DNA of 7,144 nt, from assembly GCA_003694525.1 (NCBI GenBank), contig RFLK01000008.1, forward strand, positions 1 through 7,144, written 5' to 3'. Position numbers and translations under genes: made by a program. This document shows, piece after piece, positions 1-5,044 of this stretch. The DNA comes from Candidatus Woesearchaeota archaeon (GTDB lineage Archaea; Nanobdellota; Nanobdellia; Woesearchaeales; ARS49). How positions within the stretch are numbered: position 1 is the first letter of the stretch; every line of letters starts with the position of its first letter. The notes under the pieces are model-generated. The model had not been told where the DNA came from. It ran no database searches and worked only from the letters and a program-made list of their open reading frames with translations.

Positions 1-35
1 GAATTGACGGGTAAAACAGCCGAGAGGAGCGGGAG

Positions 36-860
36 ATGACAAAACTTAACACAACACTATCAAAAGCGTGGAAATTATTTACAAAAAACAAGAAATACCT
101 TGCACTTGAAGTGCTCATTGACGTGCTATTTCTTGCCGCAATATTATACACTACAATGCTCATATTCGTGCCAAGCGCAGAGACCGTAATAAAAGCAGGC
201 GATGCCCTTCAAGCGCAAATGGCAGAAATTCCAGAAAGCGAAATATACAATCTTGAAAACATAGCAATGCAAAATGAAGAGTTTATGACAGCATACAGAC
301 AATTGCTGAAATACATAATCTACTTCTTCACCATAATGACCTGCCTTTTCATGGCGTTTCGAGGGCCATTATGGTACATAACACACAAAAAACTCAACAG
401 AGCAGATCCAAAAGTCTTTGCCTGGAAGTTTCCCCTTCTGGCGCTATTTTGGGCATTCATATCAGGAATAATACTGGTAACATACGGGGTTCTTGCATCA
501 AGCGCAGAAATGCCTCTGCCATTAGTTTCAGGAAAGATGTCAAACGCGCTTGCGCTTTTTGCACTGTTAGTTGCAGCGTACTTTGCAAACATAAGCTTTG
601 CACTAACCCCCGGCAAACAAGCGCTGAAGAGCGCATTCATTATGGGAGTTAAGAATGCAAAAACGCTGATTCCAGCAATGCTTGCAAACGCGCTGATAAT
701 CTTCGTTGCAACACTGCTTCCATTCAACATAATATGGACTCTTCCAAAAAGCACTCAGACAACAATAATCTTCCTCTCATCAATAGTGATCGTGACAATA
801 CCTGCCCTCGCATTTGCAAGGCTTCATACGACAATGGCAATATGGCAAAAAAAGCAATAA
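36..860 (+). CDS. Six-TM integral membrane protein of unknown function
   Basis: This 274-residue protein has a short basic N-terminus and about six hydrophobic segments (roughly residues 22-45, 91-109, 131-154, 169-190, 211-233 and 242-262). A 45-residue acidic polar loop (about 46-90) lies between TM1 and TM2, and the C-terminus is basic (WQKKQ). I recognise no catalytic or transport motif, so no function is assigned. The start at 36 is supported by a GAGGAG Shine-Dalgarno-like site at 24-29, six nt upstream. No TATA box is visible in the 35 nt before it, so the gene may be internal to an operon that begins outside the window. The next gene overlaps it by 19 nt in another frame, which suggests co-transcription and perhaps a membrane partnership. 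Codons are strongly A/C-ending (ATA, AAC, GCA, ACA), as in NOG1 and the exchanger gene. That it is a real gene is nearly certain; its role is unknown. Confidence 0.85.
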   Translation: MTKLNTTLSKAWKLFTKNKKYLALEVLIDVLFLAAILYTTMLIFVPSAETVIKAGDALQAQMAEIPESEIYNLENIAMQNEEFMTAYRQLLKYIIYFFTIMTCLFMAFRGPLWYITHKKLNRADPKVFAWKFPLLALFWAFISGIILVTYGVLASSAEMPLPLVSGKMSNALALFALLVAAYFANISFALTPGKQALKSAFIMGVKNAKTLIPAMLANALIIFVATLLPFNIIWTLPKSTQTTIIFLSSIVIVTIPALAFARLHTTMAIWQKKQ

Positions 861-1438
861 TAACAATACTGCTCGCAATAGTAATTGCAAGCCTCCTGTA
901 CATCGCATCACAACAACAAACACAGATAATATACACTCAACCTGTCGAAAAGCCTCAAAAAACAGAGCAAAAAAGCCCGATAGCGCAACCCATAGAGCGA
1001 GGAGAGCCGACACCAAAAGCAGAACTTCCAAAGCCAGGAATTGAAGCAGAAAAAATATACCCTGAAAGCGTAGAGTTCTGGGTCAATGAAATACAAGTTC
1101 CGCAAAGCTCCCAATACGAGACCGGAAACTTCATACCATTAAAAGAAAATCGCCTCAAAACATTTGCGGGAATAATAGGACCCTATGCAGAAGATCCGCG
1201 AGATTACATAACCGTAAAATTGTGCGCAGAGCTGCGAGACTATGATATCGCTCCTGTCTGCGAGATAATGCCCTTATCATACAAAAACAACTATGTCACA
1301 TTCGCAAGAGGATATGCGAGCGATGAATACATAGGAGGGCTTGCAGCAAGGGACTACACAGCATACTACAACGTCTATGCAGGAGATACGCAAATAGCAG
1401 TCAGCAACAAAGCAGTGATCAGAACAGTCAGCGATTGA
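842..1438 (+). CDS. Membrane-anchored protein with Pro-rich stalk and C-terminal outer domain, unknown function
   Basis: The 198-residue protein begins MAKK, followed by one hydrophobic helix (about residues 5-22), which reads as an uncleaved signal anchor. A Pro/Glu/Lys/Gln-rich stalk (about 33-66) leads to a 130-residue domain rich in alternating beta-type sequence and aromatics. That domain holds the only two cysteines, C128 and C140, which could form a disulfide outside the cell. The frame is open back to 734, but the extra 36 residues are polar and lie antiparallel in sense to nothing useful: they overlap the upstream gene heavily, and the signal anchor fits directly after ATG 842. The gene overlaps the six-TM gene by 19 nt (842-860), so coupled translation is likely, although no clear Shine-Dalgarno site is visible. 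I recognise no domain family. A role as a surface or envelope partner of the upstream protein is inference only. Confidence 0.75.
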   Translation: MAKKAIITILLAIVIASLLYIASQQQTQIIYTQPVEKPQKTEQKSPIAQPIERGEPTPKAELPKPGIEAEKIYPESVEFWVNEIQVPQSSQYETGNFIPLKENRLKTFAGIIGPYAEDPRDYITVKLCAELRDYDIAPVCEIMPLSYKNNYVTFARGYASDEYIGGLAARDYTAYYNVYAGDTQIAVSNKAVIRTVSD

Positions 1439-1459
1439 TCAGTCGTTTAATCAAGAATG

Positions 1460-1464
1460 TTTTT
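1460..1464 (+). terminator. Possible oligo-T terminator after the 36-1438 operon
   Basis: A TTTTT run lies 21 nt after the stop codon of the 842-1438 gene and upstream of the next promoter. Archaeal RNA polymerase can stop at oligo-T tracts without a strong hairpin. No convincing stem precedes this one, so support is weak. Confidence 0.3.
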
Positions 1465-1520
1465 GTCCCACTATTATGACGTCGTACCTCTTTTGCATTA
1501 CTATGGCGTCGTCACTAATC

Positions 1521-1528
1521 TTTATAAA
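1521..1528 (+). promoter_or_regulatory. TATA box (TTTATAAA) of the holin-like gene
   Basis: The sequence TTTATAAA is centred about 26-27 nt before ATG 1551, the classical archaeal distance from TATA centre to transcription start. Transcription should therefore begin at or next to the start codon, giving a leaderless mRNA. This placement is also the main reason for choosing ATG 1551 over the upstream in-frame ATG at 1476. Confidence 0.65.
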
Positions 1529-1550
1529 TTTTCATGCCACGCTTGAATGG

Positions 1551-1862
1551 ATGGCAGCAAAAAACATAACGATAATCGCGCGCGCAACAAGACTATCTGA
1601 AGTTGGTCTTGCGGGCGCTTTTGGAATCTTTTGGGGGGTGTACTTGTTCCTTCTGGCTCTTCTTGTAAGGCTTGGCGTGAACACCATGTGGTTCAATGCA
1701 AGAACTCTTGAACTAATAGCGTCTTGGTATCCAGGCCTTGGCTTTAATGCAACCTTTAGAGGCGCGCTTGTAGGTCTTGTGATAGGCCTTTTGTGTGGAA
1801 TCATTTGTGGCTGGATACTTGCAAAGCTCTACAACTGGTGCGCAAAACTTCAAACGCACTGA
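1551..1862 (+). CDS. Small two-TM protein of the archaeal 'bacteriophage holin'-labelled type
   Basis: The 103-residue protein has a short basic N-terminus and two hydrophobic segments (about residues 18-42 and 70-93). The first contains the pattern GAFGIFWGVYLFLLALL. The second is Gly-rich (GALVGLVIGLLCGIICGWILAKLYNW). A WYPG motif at residues 59-62 precedes the second segment. From memory, this layout matches small archaeal and bacterial proteins that databases call 'bacteriophage holin': a W-G TM1, a Y-G before TM2, a Gly-zipper TM2 and a final W/YLYN. Nothing here points to a phage, and true holin function is unproven. The frame is open to ATG 1476, but the extra 25 residues would span the TATA box at 1521-1528, so 1551 is preferred. 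It stands as a single-gene unit between two promoters. Membrane localisation is secure; function is unknown. Confidence 0.75.
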   Translation: MAAKNITIIARATRLSEVGLAGAFGIFWGVYLFLLALLVRLGVNTMWFNARTLELIASWYPGLGFNATFRGALVGLVIGLLCGIICGWILAKLYNWCAKLQTH

Positions 1863-1890
1863 AAACATTACGGAAAAGATTTGAAAACTG

Positions 1891-1898
1891 ATATTAAA
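1891..1898 (+). promoter_or_regulatory. TATA-like box (ATATTAAA) of the 70-residue protein gene
   Basis: ATATTAAA is centred about 27 nt before A1921. The predicted transcript would start almost exactly at the base of the hairpin at 1922-1964 and have a leader of about 60 nt. This is the only promoter-like element between the stop at 1862 and the start at 1981. Confidence 0.45.
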
Positions 1899-1921
1899 AG
1901 GAGAAATCAAAAAAAAGAAGA

Positions 1922-1964
1922 CCCCGGTTGTCTGCACGCTCGCAACAGAAGCAGACTGCCGGGG
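1922..1964. promoter_or_regulatory. GC-rich 14-bp stem hairpin: mRNA leader element or leftward terminator
   Basis: CCCCGGTTGTCTGC (1922-1935) pairs with GCAGACTGCCGGGG (1951-1964). There are twelve Watson-Crick pairs, one G-U pair and one T-T mismatch around a 15-nt loop. Read rightward, it begins at the predicted transcription start and ends six nt before the GGAGGTGA ribosome-binding site of the 1981 gene, so it could control translation or protect the 5' end. Read leftward, it is followed by TCTTC and then eight T residues (complement of A1909-A1916). That is the shape of an intrinsic terminator for transcripts reading out of the minus-strand unit that ends at 2261. The sequence cannot decide between the two. 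It is not a tRNA: there is no T-arm or acceptor pattern. Confidence 0.55.
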
Positions 1965-1969
1965 CTTTT

Positions 1970-1977
1970 GGAGGTGA
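1970..1977 (+). promoter_or_regulatory. Perfect Shine-Dalgarno site GGAGGTGA
   Basis: Eight nt match the anti-Shine-Dalgarno end of archaeal 16S rRNA, three nt before ATG 1981. The site starts only five nt after the hairpin stem, so folding or protein binding at the stem could affect ribosome access. Confidence 0.75.
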
Positions 1978-1980
1978 GCG

Positions 1981-2193
1981 ATGTATAAGAATGCAAAATT
2001 GTATGTTGAAAGTTTTGATGAACTGGTAGGAGCTGGAAAAGCGAAACAGACAATATACGTCAGGGAAGGATCTCGAATTGAGAAACTATTGTCAAGAGGG
2101 GATTTTGTAAGAGAAGAGCTTGCAGACAAACTGCGAAAAGCCTATGAGGAGAGCAGGGCGTATCTTGAGGTTAAATACCAAAAGAGGCAATAA
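1981..2193 (+). CDS. Small charged 70-residue protein, unknown function
   Basis: The protein is soluble, highly charged and free of Cys and Trp. Its N-terminal part (about residues 5-28, containing KLYVESFDELVG and QTIYVREG) looks like beta-alpha-beta sequence. It is followed by a long basic/acidic helix (about 31-65). ATG 1981 is fixed by a perfect GGAGGTGA Shine-Dalgarno site at 1970-1977, the full complement of the usual archaeal 16S rRNA tail. The leader also carries the hairpin at 1922-1964. Codons are more T-ending (TAT, GTT, AGT, GAT) than in the larger plus-strand genes. I recognise no family; a small nucleic-acid or protein-binding role would be a guess. Its strong translation signal suggests it is well expressed when the leader is open. 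Confidence 0.75.
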   Translation: MYKNAKLYVESFDELVGAGKAKQTIYVREGSRIEKLLSRGDFVREELADKLRKAYEESRAYLEVKYQKRQ

Positions 2194-2194
2194 A

Positions 2195-2227
2195 ATCTTC
2201 TTTACTTTCATTTATTTGCACATTTTT
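2195..2227 (+). terminator. T-rich tract after the 70-residue protein gene
   Basis: Immediately after the stop codon lies a pyrimidine-rich stretch with several T runs (TTCTTTACTTTCATTTATTTG, then TTTTT at about 2223-2227). It has no hairpin. This fits archaeal oligo-T termination of the rightward transcript, before the convergent gene that ends at 2261. Confidence 0.4.
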
Positions 2228-2260
2228 GAGAGAATCTGTTTCATAGGAGAACGAGTATAT

Positions 2261-2584
2261 TCAAGCTTTGTATTCAAAAAAGTTTACTCTTGTATTGCCC
2301 AAGTTTAAAGTATAAGCCCCGCGGTTCTCTTCAAAGTCATAATACAAACCAAGCGCGCTCATTTTTTCCTTGAAAACGTGCTTGTTAGCAAATCCAGAAT
2401 TGAGATAGACATCAACAGTTATGCGCGCAAAACTCTCTCCCTTGCAAGATATGAGTTCAGGGGTTACATCTATATGCTCTGCAAGGGTTTCCTTTAAACT
2501 GAAAATTGTGCCGATGATTTCAACCTGCTCGCGCTTTATACCCAAATCTTTCAAAAGCTTGAACGCAATATCTTCCAAACTCAC
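2261..2584 (-). CDS. 107-residue protein of unknown function, translationally coupled to the kinase-like gene
   Basis: This mixed alpha/beta soluble protein has an N-terminal amphipathic helix (about residues 2-17), a middle region with one Cys (C47), and a C-terminal half with likely beta strands (about 54-61, 79-84, 90-104). I do not recognise the family and see no helix-turn-helix. It starts with GTG at 2584. The start is well supported: AGGAGG (complement of 2593-2598) lies eight nt upstream, and the four-nt GTGA at 2581-2584 is shared with the stop codon of the upstream gene, a classical coupling arrangement. It is therefore almost certainly co-expressed with the kinase-like protein and may be its partner, substrate or regulator. 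That link is inferred from gene context alone. Confidence 0.8.
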   Translation of the reverse strand: MSLEDIAFKLLKDLGIKREQVEIIGTIFSLKETLAEHIDVTPELISCKGESFARITVDVYLNSGFANKHVFKEKMSALGLYYDFEENRGAYTLNLGNTRVNFFEYKA

Positions 2585-3393
2585 GCTGCTCGCCTCCTGA
2601 ATCTTGGATCTGAAGAGTACCTCTGCGCCTCTCGCGCAAAATGCAAGGCGTACACGCTCTGGATGTAATTGATCTCTCTTTGAGAGATGAGATCATCCAG
2701 AGTCTTATAGCCCTGTCCGTGAACTCGGAGCTCAGTTTTCGGTAACTCCTCAACAAGCCTTCCCAGACTGACAAGCCGGTGGGATGGCGTTTCAATTGCC
2801 ATTTTATCCAATCGTTTTCTGGATTTTTTAACGGATTTTTTCTCAACCTTGAGCTTTTTGATAGAGTTCCTTTGAGACAGCCTTCCATGCTGAGCATCAA
2901 CAAAAGAGCATCCAAGGTCCAAATAGATTATATTCTGGGACCCTTCAGGAATGAAAACGTTCTGACGGCGTCCTGAAACATCCGCAAGGTTCAAAAGATC
3001 CCTGTAAACCTTATCGCGCGCAAGAAGACCTATTGCTGACGCTTGATCCTTGCTCTCATTGCCTTCTATCAACCTTGATGAGAAATAAAAAGGAACCATA
3101 TCAAACGCTTTGCCCTTAAAACCTGGAAGGTAGGTGAAATTCAATTGAGTTTCATCATCGTTATGCAAAAGGGCATCTTCGGGAGTTGAGAGTCCGAGCT
3201 CGCGAGCAAGAGCAAAAGTTAAAGCTTCATATACTGGCTGGTTGTCTGGAATTAGCGGGCTTTCCCTTCCAAGAGAGGTGCTATTGCAATATTTGATGTA
3301 TGAAGGTATGTTCTCGTGAGTTATGTGAATGTTGCCTTTTCCTCCAGGGTTTGAGCCTGAAGGGCCTGAACGCATATAGACATCTATTATCAT
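2581..3393 (-). CDS. HipA/PI-kinase-fold-like putative kinase
   Basis: Numbered from ATG 3393, this 270-residue protein shows in order: a Gly-rich N-terminal stretch GPSGSNPGGKG (10-20) that could act as a nucleotide loop; SYIKY with K34 as a candidate ATP-binding lysine; and E56 in a helix NQPVYEALTFALARELGLSTPE, like the 'NE..a..LA..LGLP.P' helix of HipA-like kinases. Next come an FSSRLIEG strand (about 104-111), LADVSGRRQNVFI with D138 and N145 as a catalytic-loop candidate, and IIYLDLGCSF with D159 in a DFG-like position. This order fits the HipA/PI3K-like kinase fold. The catalytic loop carries two extra residues between D and N compared with the usual D-R-H-x-x-N. The HipA N-terminal domain is absent, and a very basic tail segment lies at about 176-197. 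An in-frame GTG at 3423 would add ten residues, but it lies upstream of the transcription start expected from the TATA box at 3440-3447. The kinase call rests on motif order; substrate is unknown. Confidence 0.55.
   Translation of the reverse strand: MIIDVYMRSGPSGSNPGGKGNIHITHENIPSYIKYCNSTSLGRESPLIPDNQPVYEALTFALARELGLSTPEDALLHNDDETQLNFTYLPGFKGKAFDMVPFYFSSRLIEGNESKDQASAIGLLARDKVYRDLLNLADVSGRRQNVFIPEGSQNIIYLDLGCSFVDAQHGRLSQRNSIKKLKVEKKSVKKSRKRLDKMAIETPSHRLVSLGRLVEELPKTELRVHGQGYKTLDDLISQREINYIQSVYALHFAREAQRYSSDPRFRRRAA
2593..2598 (-). promoter_or_regulatory. AGGAGG ribosome-binding site deciding the GTG start at 2584
   Basis: The minus strand reads AGGAGG inside the last codons of the kinase-like gene, eight nt before GTG 2584. 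It supports that start and internal initiation for the second gene of the pair. Confidence 0.7.
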
Positions 3394-3439
3394 AGCACAC
3401 CAATCATAATATGACTTTGTCACTGTCCGGTTAGTATGC

Positions 3440-3447
3440 TTTATAAA
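3440..3447 (-). promoter_or_regulatory. TATA box (TTTATAAA) of the kinase-like operon
   Basis: The palindromic TTTATAAA predicts a leftward start near 3417. That leaves a leader of about 24 nt before ATG 3393. The GTG at 3423 would fall outside this transcript. A weak GGTG lies about five nt before ATG 3393. Confidence 0.5.
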
Positions 3448-3472
3448 TGTTTTGATTTTTTGGTTTCAGTGA

Positions 3473-3482
3473 TATTTAAAAA
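3473..3482 (+). promoter_or_regulatory. TATA box (TATTTAAAAA) of NOG1
   Basis: The AT-rich box is centred about 27 nt before ATG 3505 and no Shine-Dalgarno site is present. The NOG1 mRNA is thus predicted to be leaderless. Together with the box at 3440-3447 it makes a compact divergent promoter region. Confidence 0.6.
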
Positions 3483-3504
3483 TACTGCTGAACAATGAAT
3501 TTTT

Positions 3505-4503
3505 ATGAACTTCCAAGGCCTAATCCATATAGAGAATTATCAGAATTACTTAGATCAAGCCTTTAAAAATGGCTCAAAAGCGGCCAGCGCATCGAAAAGC
3601 CAGTCACGCGCGAAAACAAGACTTGAAAAAAGCCGAAAAGCAGAGATTGCAAGAGTCGAATCCGTCACAAAAAGCCTTTCAAAAAACCTTGAAAACATAG
3701 TGAAAAAATACCCCAACTTTGACCAGTTGGACCCTTTCTATCAAGCACTTACAAGAAGCGTGATAGACGTTGACAACTTGAAAAAAAGCCTCGGATCCTT
3801 GCTCTGGGCAAAAAGACGCGTTTTGCAAATGAAAAGAGAAGCCCTGAGAAAAATAAAGGGCGCGAGAACAAACGAGGATCTCATAAAAGCCCGCAGAGCA
3901 TTTACCGGGCGCGTGAGCTCAATACTAAAACAGGTGAGCAAAAACCTTGCATTCTTGGAACAAGCGCGAAAGATACTGAAAAGGTTCCCCGCGCTCAAGA
4001 CCAAAAAGAAAACAATAGTTCTTGCAGGAGCGCCAAACGTGGGCAAAAGCACGCTCTTGGCAAGACTTACAAGCTCAAAGCCCCAAATTGCGCATTATCC
4101 TTTCACAACAAAAGAGCTTAACGTAGGTTATGACGATGCAGGAAGGCAATACGTGGACACTCCCGGCCTTTTGGACAGGCCTCTTCACAAAAGAAACCCC
4201 ATAGAAAAACAAGCAATACTGGCATTAAAACACCTTGCAGACCTGATAATATTCGTATTTGACCCGAGCGAGAGTTGCGGGTATACTATGCAAGAACAGC
4301 AAAAACTGCTAAATGAAATAAAAAGGGAGTTCAAAGCACCCATACTCACAGTATCAAACAAATCGGATGTTGGAGGAAAAAGAAAACACTCAATTGCAGT
4401 CTCAGCTCTTGAAGGCAAAGGAATAGACGACTTGAGAGAAGCCATAAACTCAGTTTTGGCTGTACCAGACAAGAGCCGTGCCCAAGATAATGTAAATTCC
4501 TGA
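3505..4503 (+). CDS. nog1: NOG1 family ribosome-biogenesis GTPase
   Basis: The 332-residue protein has the NOG1 layout. A basic, helical N-terminal domain (about residues 1-165) is followed by a TRAFAC GTPase domain. G1 is GAPNVGKST (175-183), G2 lies in PFTTKEL (199-205), G3 is DTPG (218-221, continuing LLDRP), G4 is NKSD (285-288) and G5 is SALEGKG (300-306). All GTP-binding motifs are intact. NOG1 proteins bind GTP and take part in assembly of the large ribosomal subunit, in the nucleolus in eukaryotes and in the cytoplasm in archaea. The length is normal for archaeal members, which lack the long eukaryotic C-terminal extension. ATG 3505 fits a leaderless start behind the TATA box at 3473-3482. 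The last 54 nt overlap the 3' end of the convergent membrane-protein gene. Codon use is A-rich, with mostly AAA for Lys. Confidence 0.95.
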   Translation: MNFQGLIHIENYQNYLDQAFKNGSKAASASKSQSRAKTRLEKSRKAEIARVESVTKSLSKNLENIVKKYPNFDQLDPFYQALTRSVIDVDNLKKSLGSLLWAKRRVLQMKREALRKIKGARTNEDLIKARRAFTGRVSSILKQVSKNLAFLEQARKILKRFPALKTKKKTIVLAGAPNVGKSTLLARLTSSKPQIAHYPFTTKELNVGYDDAGRQYVDTPGLLDRPLHKRNPIEKQAILALKHLADLIIFVFDPSESCGYTMQEQQKLLNEIKREFKAPILTVSNKSDVGGKRKHSIAVSALEGKGIDDLREAINSVLAVPDKSRAQDNVNS

Positions 4504-4920
4504 GACAAACCAGGAATTAGGAACTGCCTTTTCAATCCACGCTTGAATGAAAGGAGAGACGAGAGTCATCTTTGATAATAGCCAATCCTTTCCAAAGACT
4601 GAGAAAATAACAGCAGCAATCTTTCCAAAGACTGAGAAAATAAAAGCAGCAATGCCCGGGACGAGAGTTATCATCCCTAAAGTAAAGGATGCCTTCTTCT
4701 TGCTTCCGGTAAACCAGAAAACAACAAGAAAACTTGCAACAATGAGAGCGCAAGCCAGAAGGAAGACGGTCTGAACTTGCCTGAAAAGTTCCGGAGTGAA
4801 AATAATAGGCCACATAGGCAGGAGAAGCGTCAAACCTGCGAGATAGAAAACCTGCGCTATGAAGCTGACAGCTTGGTATTGTATTGCAAACTCGACCTTT
4901 GAAGAAAGCTTTTTTCTCAT
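4450..4920 (-). CDS. Four-TM hypothetical membrane protein with an internal 11-residue tandem duplication
   Basis: The 156-residue protein has a basic start (MRKKLSSK) and hydrophobic segments at about residues 17-41, 50-70, 79-99 and 137-154. Residues 90-100 (IAAFIFSVFGK) are repeated at 101-111 (IAAVIFSVFGK), so the third membrane segment and the loop after it have been lengthened by one 33-bp unit. I recognise no family. ATG 4920 is preferred to TTG 4941: a T-rich TATA-like stretch (complement of about 4943-4952) lies some 26 nt upstream of 4920, predicting a leaderless mRNA. The C-terminal 17 codons overlap the NOG1 3' end in antisense. The two transcripts converge, so read-through from either would be antisense to the other. 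The reading frame is intact through the duplication. Function is unknown. Confidence 0.7.
   Translation of the reverse strand: MRKKLSSKVEFAIQYQAVSFIAQVFYLAGLTLLLPMWPIIFTPELFRQVQTVFLLACALIVASFLVVFWFTGSKKKASFTLGMITLVPGIAAFIFSVFGKIAAVIFSVFGKDWLLSKMTLVSPFIQAWIEKAVPNSWFVSGIYIILGTALVWYSQN
4588..4653. repeat. 33-bp tandem duplication, two copies
   Basis: Copy 1 is 4588-4620 and copy 2 is 4621-4653, identical at 32 of 33 positions. The one difference is C4611 versus A4644, giving Val versus Phe in the minus-strand protein. The unit is a multiple of three and keeps frame. The near-identity points to a recent duplication, for example by replication slippage. Confidence 0.9.
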
Positions 4921-4942
4921 AAGAGCGAATAGTTGCAACAAA

Positions 4943-4952
4943 AATAAAAAAT
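4943..4952 (-). promoter_or_regulatory. T-rich TATA-like element for the 4920-4450 gene
   Basis: The minus strand reads a run of Ts broken by one A, centred about 26-27 nt before ATG 4920. A better-looking TATA (TTTAAAAA, complement of about 4978-4985) lies farther upstream and would give a leader of about 36 nt, so which box is used is uncertain. Confidence 0.35.
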
Positions 4953-5011
4953 GAGCGTTACATCTTCAAAGTAGATACTTTTTAAACGCTGTTTTCTCAG
5001 AGCAATGAGCA

Positions 5012-5021
5012 ATATTTAAAA
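5012..5021 (+). promoter_or_regulatory. TATA box (ATATTTAAAA) of the CaCA exchanger gene
   Basis: The box is centred about 28 nt before ATG 5045 with no Shine-Dalgarno site between, predicting a leaderless transcript. It closely resembles the NOG1 box at 3473-3482. Confidence 0.6.
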
Positions 5022-5044
5022 CCAAAACAGCACTTTAGAAAAAT

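Noticed and set aside
734..841. Upstream extension of the 842-1438 gene
   Set aside because: The 36 extra residues are polar and low-complexity, overlap the six-TM gene by over 100 nt, and would bury the signal anchor that follows ATG 842.
1476..1550. Upstream extension of the holin-like gene to ATG 1476
   Set aside because: It would contain the TATA box at 1521-1528, and the extra residues do not fit the family's usual N-terminus.
1529..1551. 20 of 23 nt match with 4529-4551 (shared core CCACGCTTGAATG)
   Set aside because: One copy is at the holin-like gene start and the other lies within the coding sequence of the 4920-4450 gene. It is short, seen only twice, and plausible by chance in AT-rich sequence; a genome-wide count would settle it.
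1551..1862. Prophage or lysis cassette suggested by the 'holin' label
   Set aside because: No endolysin, integrase, structural phage gene or attachment repeat is nearby. The label is a database habit for this small membrane family.
1922..1964. tRNA or other structured RNA gene in the 1863-1980 gap
   Set aside because: Only a single stem-loop is present; there is no acceptor, D, anticodon or T-arm arrangement and no CCA end.
1713..2129. 138-codon minus-strand open frame
   Set aside because: It crosses the end of the holin-like gene, the hairpin and most of the 70-residue gene, with no promoter or ribosome-binding site; it is a shadow of the plus-strand genes.
3394..3423. GTG 3423 as start of the kinase-like gene
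   Set aside because: It lies upstream of the transcription start predicted from the TATA box at 3440-3447 and has no ribosome-binding site. It remains possible if a more distant box is used.
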